A stretch of DNA of 64,000 nucleotides from Bacillota bacterium (GCA_023435895.1 JAEZLH010000031.1:62001-126000), one strand, 5' to 3'; shown: positions 9,055 to 18,282, counted from the first letter of the stretch. A program made the numbers and translations. Notes: generated from the sequence alone by a model not told the origin.

Positions 9055-10062
9055 TTAAGTTGACAACCCGGGGTTAACAACAGGCAGTGTGGTATAGGAT
9101 TGTATGAGCAGAGAAGGGTTTTCCAGTTTACGAAACAACATCAATCCGGCTTGAGCCCCCATATCATATACGTTAATATTTATTACTGTTGGTTTCGGAT
9201 CAATGATCTCAGAATAGGGATAGAGATCAAAGGTAAGAAATGCAATATCCTTAGGAACTTCCATACCCATTTTTTCAATAGCCTTGGCAGTACCCAGTGC
9301 AATCATATTGTTTTCACAAATGATTACCTGAGGAGGCTTATTTGCTTTTAATAATTCAAGTGTGATTGCATAGCTTTCTTCCTTGGATGAATCCGTATAA
9401 CAGATTTTTTCGGGTGAGACCAGATATCCATAGCTATGCATAGCACCAAGAAAGCCCTTTAATCTCTGAGTGGAAATATAGTCTGTTTTCTTTCCGCCGA
9501 TAAAAGCAGCATCACCATAACCGCAGGATATGAGGTACTCGGCAGCAGTTTGTCCTGCTAACGCATGATTTGTATCCACCCAACATAATGAGGATTCAAA
9601 ACCGGGATGACCGATTAGAATATGAGGAAATTGTTGCTTGGTTATTAGATCCGCTATTTCCCTGCTGATGGCAGAACCGTGAATAATGATACCGTCCGCA
9701 CACTTTTGAGATATGACGCGAGCTACGGATTCGCCCAGATAAGAATCACTAAAAATATCAACCAGAGTCATAGTATAATTGTTTTGTACAATTGTGCTGT
9801 TAACACCGCACATGATGTCAAACATATGAGGATTGTGATAAGCCTCATCCTTTCCCATAGAGGTTAAAAATACGATGTTTTGGGTGGTCTGCCTTGCAAA
9901 ACTTACTGCTCTTGAGTTTGGTGTGTAATTTAACTTGATAATTGCTTCCTTCACCCGTTCCACGGTTGCGGGTGAGATAGTGGTCCAATTATTTAAAACT
10001 TTAGAAACGGTGGAGGTGGACACTCCAGCTTCTCTTGCAACATCATTAATCGTAGTTGGCAT
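9055..10062 (-). CDS. LacI-family sugar-responsive repressor
   Basis: 335 residues from the ATG at 10062, which is preceded by GGGAGT; the frame extends further upstream but that part has no family similarity. Residues 1-55 are the LacI helix-turn-helix and hinge: TINDVAREAGVSTSTVSKVLNN and then LNYTPNSRAVSFARQ. Residues about 60-330 form the periplasmic-binding-protein-like effector domain. The gene is divergent from the maltodextrin-type ABC importer; a LacI-type operator lies at 10221-10238. By context it should repress the importer and the GH13 enzyme until a malto-oligosaccharide is present. Its own promoter overlaps a half operator. Confidence 0.9.
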   Translation of the reverse strand: MPTTINDVAREAGVSTSTVSKVLNNWTTISPATVERVKEAIIKLNYTPNSRAVSFARQTTQNIVFLTSMGKDEAYHNPHMFDIMCGVNSTIVQNNYTMTLVDIFSDSYLGESVARVISQKCADGIIIHGSAISREIADLITKQQFPHILIGHPGFESSLCWVDTNHALAGQTAAEYLISCGYGDAAFIGGKKTDYISTQRLKGFLGAMHSYGYLVSPEKICYTDSSKEESYAITLELLKANKPPQVIICENNMIALGTAKAIEKMGMEVPKDIAFLTFDLYPYSEIIDPKPTVININVYDMGAQAGLMLFRKLENPSLLIQSYTTLPVVNPGLST

Positions 10063-10098
10063 ACTATTACTCCCTAAATAATACACAGTTTTATTATT

Positions 10099-10127
10099 AT
10101 AGTATAGCGGTTTCCTTACAAAGTCAA
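10099..10127 (-). promoter_or_regulatory. Promoter of the LacI-family gene
   Basis: On the minus strand TTGACT (10122-10127), 17-bp spacer, TACTAT (10099-10104), 37 bases upstream of the start codon. The spacer contains ggaaaccgct, resembling one half of the operator at 10221, which would allow autoregulation. Confidence 0.65.
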
Positions 10128-10147
10128 CTATATTTGCTAAAATAACA

Positions 10148-10176
10148 TTGACCATGAATAGTATATATGGTAAAAA
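10148..10176 (+). promoter_or_regulatory. Promoter of the sugar ABC importer operon
   Basis: TTGACC at 10148-10153, 17-bp spacer, TAAAAA at 10171-10176. A start of transcription near 10183 would place the operator at 10221 downstream of it, in the 5' untranslated region. Confidence 0.5.
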
Positions 10177-10220
10177 TAACTCAAACAAGTAATAAAAACA
10201 ACTTGTTGGAAGATACATAA

Positions 10221-10238
10221 TAGGAAAACGCTTTCCTA
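10221..10238. promoter_or_regulatory. LacI-type operator
   Basis: taggaaaacgctttccta is nearly symmetric about its central CG step, the hallmark of LacI/GalR and CcpA sites. It sits 20 bases before the binding-protein start codon and just before its ribosome site. Either the divergent LacI protein or CcpA could bind here. Confidence 0.7.
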
Positions 10239-10258
10239 AATTTGAAGGAGGACATTTT

Positions 10259-11536
10259 ATGAAAAAGATTGTGAGCATTATTTTATGTACTTTGTTGATC
10301 TTAGGTGGTCTGGTTGGATGCAGTAGTAAAACCGAAGAAGGTGGTAAACCGACAGTGGCAGTGGGCAATTCGACTGTGACCAAAAAACCGGAGCAGACTG
10401 CTAAACCGGTGGAACTTAAAATTTGGCATGATGCCGATGAAACTACGATGGCTGTTATCCAGCAAAGAGTCAATGATACATTAAAGGGAGACGGGATTAC
10501 CGTAGCCTTTGAAAAGAAATCCGGTTTGACGGATCAGCTTAAATTATATGGAACAGATGCAGCCAATGGACCAGATTTATTCTTCTATGCACAGGATTCT
10601 GTGGGTATTTTTGCAGAAATGGGAATTCTGGCTCCAATCACAGATATTATTAATGATACGGATTTGGCTGACTTGCTTCCTATGACCCTTAAGGCAGGAA
10701 CCTATAAAGATGTAAAATATCAGCTTCCTGTATATTTTGAGACCTTATTGTTTATGTATAATAAGGATTTGTGGAAGGGTGAGATTCCTACTACCACAGA
10801 TGACTTATATCAATACATGGTAGCAAACACCGATACAAAAGCCGGAACCTATGCGGTTGTTAATCAACATTCTACCTCTTATAATGTCGCTCCGTTTATT
10901 AATGGCTTTGGAGGCTACATCATCAATTCCGAGGCAACGCCGGGAATTAATTTGCAGGCTACAAAGGATGCAGTAGCATATAATCAAAAATTTGCTAAGT
11001 TACAGGCTGACGGCGATTATAATACCGTATCGACGCTCTTCAATGACAAAAAGGCAGCAGCAATTATCGGTGGACCTTGGCTTATTTCAGGTATCAAAGA
11101 AGCAAAAATCAACTTGGGCTTCAAATCACTGTCAGAGTTCAAACTTCCCAATGGGAATGGTCTTGCTCCTTTCTCCGGTGTGCAAGGCTTTGAAGTTTTA
11201 AAATATGCAGCAGAAACAAAAAAAGATGCGATAGCGAAGGTATTAAAAGTACTTGCGGGAAAGGAAGTCGGAGTTGATTTGGCAAAGCAATCAAATTGCG
11301 CACCTGCGAATGCTAAGTCTTATGAAGATGCAACGGTATCCACTAATGAGATGATTATGGCTATGAAAGCGACTGCAGAAACTGCTCAACCAATGCCGAA
11401 TATCCCCCAGCTTAGTGTTATGTGGGCACCGATGGACAGCTTTTTAGCAGCGGTTAATAAATCGGGTGAAGATATCAATACGGCAGCAGAGAAATATCAA
11501 AAGGATGCGTTGACCGCAATTTCAGATATGAAGTAG
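10259..11536 (+). CDS. Sugar ABC transporter substrate-binding lipoprotein (maltodextrin type)
   Basis: 425 residues. The N-terminus is a lipoprotein signal: basic MKK, hydrophobic IVSIILCTLLILGGL and lipobox LVGC with Cys21, so the protein is anchored to the outer face of the membrane. The mature part has the family-1 solute-binding fold with ELKIWHDADE near the start of the first lobe, LFFYAQDSVGIFAEMGIL, and MFMYNKDLW-like strand-helix elements typical of MalE/GanO proteins. AAGGAGG precedes the ATG. It is followed by a hairpin and two permease genes and a GH13 enzyme, so malto-oligosaccharides are the likely ligands (inference). Confidence 0.9.
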   Translation: MKKIVSIILCTLLILGGLVGCSSKTEEGGKPTVAVGNSTVTKKPEQTAKPVELKIWHDADETTMAVIQQRVNDTLKGDGITVAFEKKSGLTDQLKLYGTDAANGPDLFFYAQDSVGIFAEMGILAPITDIINDTDLADLLPMTLKAGTYKDVKYQLPVYFETLLFMYNKDLWKGEIPTTTDDLYQYMVANTDTKAGTYAVVNQHSTSYNVAPFINGFGGYIINSEATPGINLQATKDAVAYNQKFAKLQADGDYNTVSTLFNDKKAAAIIGGPWLISGIKEAKINLGFKSLSEFKLPNGNGLAPFSGVQGFEVLKYAAETKKDAIAKVLKVLAGKEVGVDLAKQSNCAPANAKSYEDATVSTNEMIMAMKATAETAQPMPNIPQLSVMWAPMDSFLAAVNKSGEDINTAAEKYQKDALTAISDMK

Positions 11537-11556
11537 TTAAAAGAGACATGCTTCTT

Positions 11557-11590
11557 AATATAGGGCGGTACCTTTTACCACTCTATATTA
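11557..11590 (+). terminator. Intercistronic hairpin between binding protein and permease genes
   Basis: Arms taatatag and ctatatta plus an inner ggta/tacc pairing. There is no strong T-run, so it is more likely an RNA-stabilising or partial attenuator hairpin that keeps the binding protein in excess over the permeases, as is common in such operons. Confidence 0.5.
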
Positions 11591-11710
11591 GTTAAATAAT
11601 AATAATATCATCGAATCGCAAGATGAAAACAGGCATCGCTATGAGCCTTGCCATAGTAAGATACCACATTTGTTTCTGCATAAGATAGAGCGAAAGGAAT
11701 GACAGTAATA

Positions 11711-12601
11711 ATGAAAAGAAAGAATCGGCTTCTTCCGTGGCTGTACTCGTTTCCTGCATTGGTTCTAATTGGTGTAATTGTCCTGTTTCCTATTCTTTAT
11801 ACCGGATTTATATCCCTCACCAATATGAACCTGTTTCATTGGACGAACTATAAGATAATCGGATTGGGAAATTATACCCGGGCATTGCTTAAAATGAACT
11901 CCGGATTTTTGCCTGCACTTGGTACGACCGTATTATGGACAGGTGTGAATATGGTACTGCAGCTTGGGATTGCCTATTTTATTGCATTGGGATTAAACGC
12001 ACCCGGTCTGAAACTACGAAGAGTATATAAGACCCTATTAATGTTTCCGTGGGCAATGCCGGCATATGTATCCATATTGCTATGGCGGGTGGGAATGTAT
12101 AACACAGAATTTGGTTTTATTAATAAAGTATTTGTGATACTTGGATTGCCTAAGGTGAATTTTCTGTCTGACAATATATCTGCCTTCCTTTCCTGTCTCG
12201 TATTAAACCTTTGGATGGCTTTACCCTTTATGATTATGATTATCGACGGGGCGCTTCAAAGTGTTGATTTGAGTTATTACGAAAGTGCAAAGTTAGATGG
12301 TGCAGGCTTTATAAAGAAGAATAAATATATTACAGTACCTCTTATAAAACCGGTTATTGCGCCGGCTGTGATACTAACAACCTTTACGACCTTTAAGCAG
12401 TTTGATATTGTTTATCTTTTGACGATGCAAAAAGGCTCTTATACCGGTGCCACCCTCCAAACGGTTATCACCTATGCACAGCAGAATGCTTTCGTATCCA
12501 ATAACTATGGACTATCCTCAGCAGTTTCCATTGTGCTATTTATCATTATTATTCTATTCTCTGGTTTTACAAACAAGGGGATCAGGGAGGAAAACAGATG
12601 A
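11711..12601 (+). CDS. Sugar ABC transporter permease (MalF-like)
   Basis: About 296 residues with six membrane helices. The permease EAA loop that contacts the ATPase is present as YYESAKLDGAGFIKKNKYIT followed by VPLIKPVIAP. GAAAGGA at 11692-11698 directly abuts an ATG at 11699, so the ATG at 11711 is the more likely start. The stop overlaps the next gene as ATGA, indicating coupled translation. With the MalG-like partner it forms the channel of the sugar importer. No MalF-specific long periplasmic loop is present, as is usual for Gram-positive carbohydrate permeases. Confidence 0.9.
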   Translation: MKRKNRLLPWLYSFPALVLIGVIVLFPILYTGFISLTNMNLFHWTNYKIIGLGNYTRALLKMNSGFLPALGTTVLWTGVNMVLQLGIAYFIALGLNAPGLKLRRVYKTLLMFPWAMPAYVSILLWRVGMYNTEFGFINKVFVILGLPKVNFLSDNISAFLSCLVLNLWMALPFMIMIIDGALQSVDLSYYESAKLDGAGFIKKNKYITVPLIKPVIAPAVILTTFTTFKQFDIVYLLTMQKGSYTGATLQTVITYAQQNAFVSNNYGLSSAVSIVLFIIIILFSGFTNKGIREENR

Positions 12602-13443
12602 AGAAGTATAAAATAAATAAGATAATTGGCTATTCTACTTTAAATGTATTCTATATTACTTTATGTTTAGCCGGTCTGATTCCCATCTTATATGCGCTGA
12701 CACTGGCTTTTAGTAAAGGGGGAGGAGCACTTTCCTCTGATTTATCCTTTCTGCCCGTTCACCCCACGTTGGAAAATTTTAAAATCATATTATTTGAGGA
12801 GCCGTTTTTAATTTGGCTTAAAAATTCTCTGATTTTAAGTGTCGGAACCATGATCGTTGCGATGAGCGTTTCAATCGAAGCGGCATATGCATTTTCGAGA
12901 TTTCGATTTAAGGGGAGAAGAGAAGTATTGAAGCTACTTTTGCTCTTAAATGCCTTTCCACAGATACTTTCCATGCTTGCAATTTTTCGACTGTTTAAAT
13001 TAATGAACTTATTGAACCAGCATATTGGACTAATTATAATTTATGCCGGATCAATGTGCATCTTCGGTATTTGGAATCTGAAGGGTTATTTTGATACCAT
13101 TCCAATTGAGATAGAGGAAGCTTCTAAAATTGATGGTGCCGATAATTTTAAGCTGCTTTGGAGGATCGTGCTCCCCCTTGCAAGACCGGCAATCATCGTA
13201 ACCTCTGTGATGGTATTGATTTTTGTATGGAATGAATATTTATTCGCCACAACGTTTATGTTACGTGAGAGCAGCTATTCTCTGGCGGGGGGATTATATC
13301 AGCTGCAAACCAATGATTTTACCAGAAGCTGGCCTTTGTTTTCGGCGGCAGCCATATTGGTTTCTATTCCGATCTTGATCGTATTCTTCTGTATTCAGAA
13401 GTATATGGTATCCGGCTTGACCTCGGGCGGAGTAAAAGGTTAA
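12598..13443 (+). CDS. Sugar ABC transporter permease (MalG-like)
   Basis: 281 residues with six membrane helices and the EAA loop IEEASKIDGADNFKLLWRI followed by VLPLARPAI. CAGGGAGGAAAAC precedes the ATG inside the end of the MalF-like gene; the two overlap by four bases. It is the second half of the importer channel. No ATPase gene is found beside the permeases, so the importer probably uses a shared MsiK/MalK-type ATPase encoded elsewhere, a common situation in Firmicutes. Confidence 0.9.
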   Translation: MKKYKINKIIGYSTLNVFYITLCLAGLIPILYALTLAFSKGGGALSSDLSFLPVHPTLENFKIILFEEPFLIWLKNSLILSVGTMIVAMSVSIEAAYAFSRFRFKGRREVLKLLLLLNAFPQILSMLAIFRLFKLMNLLNQHIGLIIIYAGSMCIFGIWNLKGYFDTIPIEIEEASKIDGADNFKLLWRIVLPLARPAIIVTSVMVLIFVWNEYLFATTFMLRESSYSLAGGLYQLQTNDFTRSWPLFSAAAILVSIPILIVFFCIQKYMVSGLTSGGVKG

Positions 13444-13487
13444 GTGATGACATTATGAAAAGCGTAGAAGGAGTTAGGAACAATAGA

Positions 13488-15245
13488 ATGAATAAAAGTG
13501 CTATTTTACATATCCCGCAGTCGCAGTATGCTTTTGCGGACAATGAGACAACAATGACAATTAGAATTCGGTCGGCAGCGAATGATCTTACCCGTTGTAC
13601 GCTATATTATGGGGACAGGGCTTGCAGAAAAAGTCCGGTGGATTTTTTTCCTATCCCAATGGTGCTTTCAGCGAGGGATGATTTGTTCGATTACTATGAG
13701 ATAAGCTTTAAAAGTCCTTTTAATCGGGTATGCTATTATTTTAAGCTGGAAAAGGGTGAGGAATGGAGTTACTTTTATTCCAATCAATTTTCTAAAGAAT
13801 TACCAGATTTTATGCTGAATGGTACAGTGATTGAAGGAAGAAGTGAGTACTACCAATATCCGATTATCTTAAAAGGAGAGATATTGGATGTCCCTGAATG
13901 GTTTAAACATGCATTAGTGTATAATATATTTCCGGACAGTTTTGCAAGCAATAGACGATCTCTTGATAAGAAAGAGAAGGCGCTTACATTGCCAAATGGC
14001 CTAATCAGCAGATCAAAGCTAGGAGGTACAATAAAGGGAATTACACAGAATCTGGATTATATTGCTGATATGGGATTTACCTGTATCTATCTCAATCCTA
14101 TCTTTACAGCGGGAGAGAGTCATAAATATGATGTTTTGGATTATTTTCATATTGATCCATGCTTTGGTAGTGATGATGATTTTAGAGAATTAGTAGAGAA
14201 GATTCATGAGAAAAATATGTATATTATTATAGATGGTGTTTTTAATCATTGCAGCTGGCATTTCTTTGCGTTTGAGGATGTTGTAAAATATGGAGAGGCA
14301 TCCGAATATAAGGACTGGTTTTATGATTTGAAGTATCCTGTTGTCAGACCAGCAGATTGTAAGGAAATACCCTCCTATGCCTGCTTTGCCTATGAGAGGA
14401 AGATGCCAAAACTCAATACCTCCAATGAAAAAGTACAAGAGTATTTTAAAAAGGTATGTATCCATTGGATTCGGGAATTCAAGGTGGATGGTTGGCGTCT
14501 GGATGTGGCAAATGAAGTTGACCGGAACTTTTGGAGAACGTTTCGTAAAGCGGCTAAGGAAGAAAATCCAAACTCAGTGTTGATTGGAGAAGTATGGGAA
14601 AATGCGGAAACATGGCTAAGAGGCGATGCTTTCGATTCCACCATGAATTATGATTTTCGCAAGCATTGCAGAGATTTTTTTGCAATGGAACGAATTGATT
14701 CCTTTCAGTTTGCGGGGGAAATTAACAAGATGTTGCTTCGCTATCCAACCAATATTATGGCGGGTCAGTTAAATCTTTTAGACAGTCATGATGTACCACG
14801 TTTTCTATCCCTTTGCAGTGATGATATTCGAAGATGGAAATTGGCTTTTCTGTTTCTCATTCTATGTCCGGGTGTTCCCAGTATGTTTTATGGAGATGAA
14901 AAGCAAATAAAAGGAATTACCGAAGAGCAATACAGAAGCCCAATGCCTTGGCAGAATGAAAAGGAGGAAATGCAGCACTTTGTAGAAAATATAATACAAA
15001 TCAGGAAAAACCATATAAGCATCAAATCGGATTATCAAGTGGTTCAGGCCGATAAAGAGAGCAGGGTGTTTATTTTTCGCAGAGGGGGAGAAGCAAACCA
15101 GCTTTTATTGTGCATGAATGCAGCGGATCACAACGATAGTATAAACCTCCCAGCGATTAACCGGATTGTGATGGAAGATGGAGTTATGAGAGATTTGAGT
15201 AAGACCTTAATACAACCCTATGGTTATGGTATATATTTGTTGTGA
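13488..15245 (+). CDS. Glycoside hydrolase family 13 (neopullulanase/cyclomaltodextrinase-like)
   Basis: 585 residues from the ATG at 13488; an upstream in-frame ATG at 13455 has no ribosome site, whereas GAAGGAG precedes 13488 and the family usually starts with MNK. Residues 1-120 form the N-terminal beta domain of cyclomaltodextrinases and neopullulanases (GH13_20). The catalytic barrel shows GVFNHC (region I), GWRLDVANEVD with the nucleophile Asp (II), LIGEVWENAE with the acid/base Glu (III) and LLDSHDVPRF with the transition-state Asp (IV), so all catalytic residues are intact. There is no signal peptide: the enzyme should split imported maltodextrins in the cytosol. It is the last gene of the importer operon. 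Confidence 0.92.
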   Translation: MNKSAILHIPQSQYAFADNETTMTIRIRSAANDLTRCTLYYGDRACRKSPVDFFPIPMVLSARDDLFDYYEISFKSPFNRVCYYFKLEKGEEWSYFYSNQFSKELPDFMLNGTVIEGRSEYYQYPIILKGEILDVPEWFKHALVYNIFPDSFASNRRSLDKKEKALTLPNGLISRSKLGGTIKGITQNLDYIADMGFTCIYLNPIFTAGESHKYDVLDYFHIDPCFGSDDDFRELVEKIHEKNMYIIIDGVFNHCSWHFFAFEDVVKYGEASEYKDWFYDLKYPVVRPADCKEIPSYACFAYERKMPKLNTSNEKVQEYFKKVCIHWIREFKVDGWRLDVANEVDRNFWRTFRKAAKEENPNSVLIGEVWENAETWLRGDAFDSTMNYDFRKHCRDFFAMERIDSFQFAGEINKMLLRYPTNIMAGQLNLLDSHDVPRFLSLCSDDIRRWKLAFLFLILCPGVPSMFYGDEKQIKGITEEQYRSPMPWQNEKEEMQHFVENIIQIRKNHISIKSDYQVVQADKESRVFIFRRGGEANQLLLCMNAADHNDSINLPAINRIVMEDGVMRDLSKTLIQPYGYGIYLL

Positions 15246-15249
15246 TACA

Positions 15250-15290
15250 TAGTCCCCGGACTCCGATAAGGAGCCCGGGCTATTTTTGTT
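15250..15290 (+). terminator. Intrinsic terminator of the maltodextrin operon
   Basis: GC-rich arms around gataa (cccggactcc / ggagcccggg) followed by TATTTTTGTTTT, five bases after the GH13 stop codon. Confidence 0.85.
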
Positions 15291-15504
15291 TTAAGCGTTG
15301 TCGCGAGATCATAAGATATGCATTAGAAAAAGTAAGAATTATTTTGTGGAAGTATCCGTTAATGGATTGTAAATAGTTAGTTAAATCGTTCAAAGTAACT
15401 GGTCAGTTAAATGAAAAATAAACTCATAATTTGGAGGTGCGGACATTTAGTTTAGCACTTTTCTCAAGGCAACTAGGTCATTTGGTAAATAATTCATTTT
15501 GCTA

Positions 15505-15535
15505 TTGACTTAAAGTTAACGCAAAGGTTTATAAT
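15505..15535 (+). promoter_or_regulatory. Putative promoter of the epimerase-like gene
   Basis: TTGACT at 15505-15510 and TATAAT at 15530-15535; the 19-bp spacer is longer than ideal. The rest of the 370-bp gap after the terminator at 15290 is AT-rich and shows no other feature. Confidence 0.4.
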
Positions 15536-15616
15536 TAATACAAATCAATGATAGATGGTTTTGAAAGGTATATGGAATTTGTGATAAAATTAAATTTTGA
15601 TAAGGAGTGAAAGAAT

Positions 15617-16459
15617 ATGAAAAGAGTAGTAATAACCGGAGGAAGCGGGTTGTTAGGAACTTATGTAGTGGAGCATTTTGTTAAGAAGGGGTATGATGTA
15701 CTAAATGTGGATGTGATTAAGCCTTCAAATAGTAACGCGAAATTTCTTAAAGTAGATCTTATGAATTTAGGTGAATGTTATGGTGCATTAGCTGGTGCCG
15801 ATGCTGTCATTCATCTTGCAGCAATACCGGTTGCGTATAGCCATCCTAACGAAGTCACCTTTCAAAATAATGTAATGTCTACCTATAATATTTTGGAGGC
15901 TGCAGCTGGGTTGGGAATTAAGAAAGCAGTGATAGCATCCAGTGAATCCTCTTATGGTATTGTGTTTTCCAAACAGAATTTGGCTCCTCAATATGTTCCG
16001 ATTGATGAAGAACATCCGCAGCTGCCGGAGGATTGCTATGGGTTATCCAAAATTGTAGCAGAGGAAACGGCTGATATGATTCATAGACGCTCCGGTATGC
16101 AGGTGGTTTCGTTCCGTATTGGAAATGTTATAACCCCCGAAAAGTATAAAGAATTTCCCGGCTTTATTCACGATGCCAGTAAACGTCGCATGATTTTATG
16201 GAGCTATATCGATGCCCGCGATATAGCCGAGGCTTGTAGATTGGCAATTGAAGCGGATGGGCTTGGATCAGTTGCACTGAACCTGTCGGCGGATGACACT
16301 AGTATGGATATAAAAAGCAGCGAACTAATGAAAGCGGAATTTCCGGATGTAGCAGATATCCGTGTTCCACTTGATAATTATCATACATTACTTAGCAATG
16401 AAAAGGCGAAAAAAGTACTTAACTGGCAACCTGTTCACTGCTGGCGCGATAATGTTTGA
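15617..16459 (+). CDS. NAD-dependent epimerase/dehydratase (extended SDR)
   Basis: 280 residues. The Rossmann N-terminus reads VVITGGSGLLGTYVVEHF (GxxGxxG near residues 8-14), then DGS-like AGADAVIHLAA, and the catalytic pair YGLSK (Tyr and Lys) near residues 140-144. Ser/Thr partner lies in IASSESSYG. The family includes UDP-glucose 4-epimerases and related sugar-nucleotide enzymes; the rather short length and non-specific C-terminus do not allow a substrate call. TAAGGAGTGA precedes the ATG. It stands alone, so context gives no pathway. Confidence 0.85.
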   Translation: MKRVVITGGSGLLGTYVVEHFVKKGYDVLNVDVIKPSNSNAKFLKVDLMNLGECYGALAGADAVIHLAAIPVAYSHPNEVTFQNNVMSTYNILEAAAGLGIKKAVIASSESSYGIVFSKQNLAPQYVPIDEEHPQLPEDCYGLSKIVAEETADMIHRRSGMQVVSFRIGNVITPEKYKEFPGFIHDASKRRMILWSYIDARDIAEACRLAIEADGLGSVALNLSADDTSMDIKSSELMKAEFPDVADIRVPLDNYHTLLSNEKAKKVLNWQPVHCWRDNV

Positions 16460-16653
16460 TGTTTCATCAAGATGAGGACAAGATCATTACTGCGCTCTGT
16501 CCTTTCATATATGGCTGTAATGCAGCCGAATAGCTGAAAAAGTGGGGGTTCCAGATAATAACAACACTGGGTGCAGGTGTGCAGGCTTTTGTTCGCTTTA
16601 ATAAGCAATTACACAATTACAAAACGAATTTATATTAAGTACAGGAGGCTATA

Positions 16654-17028
16654 ATGAAAAAAATAAAAATATTTATACCTTTTATTCCACCACTGTTTTT
16701 ATTGTTTTCAGTATTAGTTGGAAATAAGAATGCGATGAATGTTTATATTGTTTTGTTCTTTGCTGGTTTCATTAGTTTAGGAGTTTCATATGTTATACTA
16801 ACGATGAATGCAATAAATCATGCATACAAATATCCTGATTTTATAAGTGCATGGACTACGCAATCGAAACTGTTAAGTTTTTCAAAAGATAAAAACGACG
16901 AAAAATTGTTTAACAAGGTAAAAAGAGGCATATCTCTTGGCCGCTTTATTTTTGCATATTTTGGAGTTGGTATTGTCTGCACTATTCTCGGTGCTATTCT
17001 CTCTTCATTTTACACTAATAATATTTAA
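16654..17028 (+). CDS. Small membrane protein of unknown function
   Basis: 124 residues, start supported by CAGGAGGCT. Three hydrophobic segments are seen: FIPFIPPLFLLFSVLVG (residues 5-22), VYIVLFFAGFISLGVSYVIL (30-50) and FIFAYFGVGIVCTILGAIL (98-117), with a charged cytosolic stretch between the second and third. I do not recognise a family. It is followed by its own terminator and then by other small membrane-protein genes, two of them broken, a pattern typical of accessory or immunity-protein clusters. Function unknown. Confidence 0.7.
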   Translation: MKKIKIFIPFIPPLFLLFSVLVGNKNAMNVYIVLFFAGFISLGVSYVILTMNAINHAYKYPDFISAWTTQSKLLSFSKDKNDEKLFNKVKRGISLGRFIFAYFGVGIVCTILGAILSSFYTNNI

Positions 17029-17078
17029 TGGATTTTAGTGATTGTAATTTACGTAAAACGTTATAAAAATATTTGTAT

Positions 17079-17117
17079 AAAACCAACAGATTATAACTTT
17101 GTAATTTGTTGGTTTTT
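17079..17117 (+). terminator. Intrinsic terminator after the 124-residue membrane protein
   Basis: Arms aaaccaacagatta and taatttgttggttt around a short loop, followed by TTT. Confidence 0.75.
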
Positions 17118-17147
17118 CAGATATACGATTATGGATATAGGTGGTAA

Positions 17148-17470
17148 TATAGGTGTGTTTTTGTAGTATTTTTAGAATGTGGCAATGATTCTTATGGCGT
17201 TTTTCAGAAATACAGCAAAGGGAACTATAAAGTAGCTACAGGGATAATTGAAAACTATACTGTTGATAAAGACCAAGACGGTAATGTTAAATGTGACATA
17301 TTCTATGTTAACGGAGTTGTTTTTTATATGCCAGATCCTTATAGTGGTGTGGCTATCCTCTTACACAGTCGGAGGGAGGCATATTGAAAAATGGATTGAA
17401 TGTCAGAATAAGTTATATACCTTTCAAGTTTGAGGATGCGATGATGAAATTAGAAGTGGCTTATCCATGA
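17148..17470 (+). pseudogene. Frameshifted gene for a small secreted or lipoprotein-like protein
   Basis: One frame (from 17148) gives a coherent peptide with VVFLECGNDSYG, GNYKVATGIIENYTVDKDQ and IFYVNGVVFYMPDPYSG; a frame change of one base near 17345 continues it with GYPLTQSEGGILKNGLNV and IPFKFEDAMMKLEVAYP to the stop at 17468-17470. The two pieces join into a single plausible beta-rich domain, so a one-base deletion has broken the gene. No proper start with a ribosome site remains upstream: an in-frame stop lies at 17145. Family not identified. Confidence 0.65.
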
Positions 17471-17618
17471 TTAGTGTTTTTATTGCATTAAGCGGTCAAT
17501 TTGTTTATATGCTTGGTGTTAGTCGATGTCAAAAATAAATAATCGTAGTTGTTTGCAAATGGAGTTCTATTAATTCGAACTTTAAATGATATTCTACAAA
17601 AATGAAAGGAGATAAGAA

Positions 17619-18038
17619 GTGTTACATAAAATTAAAATGGTTAATATGTTTACTTGGATGGTATCGGGTATTTTTCTTTTGTTTTGTTCGTATATAAATT
17701 TTTCTTTTTTATATGGAGATTGGGATATCCCACAGGAGGAAATACGACCACATTATTTTTTGCTTATATCGTTAGGTATAATAGGCGTCATTAATTTGAT
17801 ATATGGTGGAATCCAAATTATTGAATTGAGAAATAAATTTATGATGAAAGAATTGGGAGTAATAAAAACGAGTACTTACCTATATTATTCTTGCAATATT
17901 TTGGCTTGCGCGTTTATCTTAAGGCAAGGATATTCCCATAAAATTAAGCTTGTATTTTGTATGTTTTGTTTGATTCCAGTATTCATTGATGCATTTGTGA
18001 AATTTTTAGAACGTTATAAAGTGAAAGAATACAATTGA
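17619..18038 (+). CDS. Small polytopic membrane protein of unknown function
   Basis: 139 residues beginning with GTG at 17619; AAAGGAG at 17606-17612 supports that start. About four membrane helices: FTWMVSGIFLLFCSYINF, FLLISLGIIGVINLIYGGIQII, YLYYSCNILACAFIL and LVFCMFCLIPVFIDAFV, ending in a basic tail. Not recognised as any family. It lies between two broken small genes (17148 and 18073) in a stretch whose AT content is higher than that of the flanking metabolic genes. Confidence 0.65.
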   Translation: MLHKIKMVNMFTWMVSGIFLLFCSYINFSFLYGDWDIPQEEIRPHYFLLISLGIIGVINLIYGGIQIIELRNKFMMKELGVIKTSTYLYYSCNILACAFILRQGYSHKIKLVFCMFCLIPVFIDAFVKFLERYKVKEYN

Positions 18039-18072
18039 GGAAATACATTGAATTTTTAGAGGGGAATGCAGT

Positions 18073-18282
18073 ATGCGAAGACGTCGTTATACTTATTATG
18101 AGGTAAAAGAGTTTAGAAAAAGAAATAAACAAAAATCATACTACTTCAATCCGAAAGATTCCAATATGGGTATAGAAAACTTAGATACTGGAGGTCATAT
18201 TATGAATCTTGGTAATCCTTATGCTTGGATACTAATATTAGTAATTTGAATCATTGGTTCTTTACTGAAAATAATTTATTAA
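18073..18282 (+). pseudogene. Small protein gene with an in-frame TGA inside its membrane helix
   Basis: The ATG at 18073, preceded by AGAGGGGAATGC, opens a frame for a basic 58-residue peptide (MRRRRYTYYEVKEFRKRNKQ at the start) ending AWILILVI at TGA 18247-18249. The frame continues after the TGA as IIGSLLKIIY to TAA at 18280-18282, and the joined peptide would complete a normal hydrophobic helix. The simplest reading is a nonsense mutation; a functional 58-residue protein with a shortened helix is the alternative. Confidence 0.5.

Noticed and set aside
10063..10473. N-terminal extension of the LacI regulator
   Set aside because: The frame is open upstream of 10062 but overlaps the promoter region and the start of the divergent gene, and family members start at MPTTIND-like sequence after a GGGAG site.
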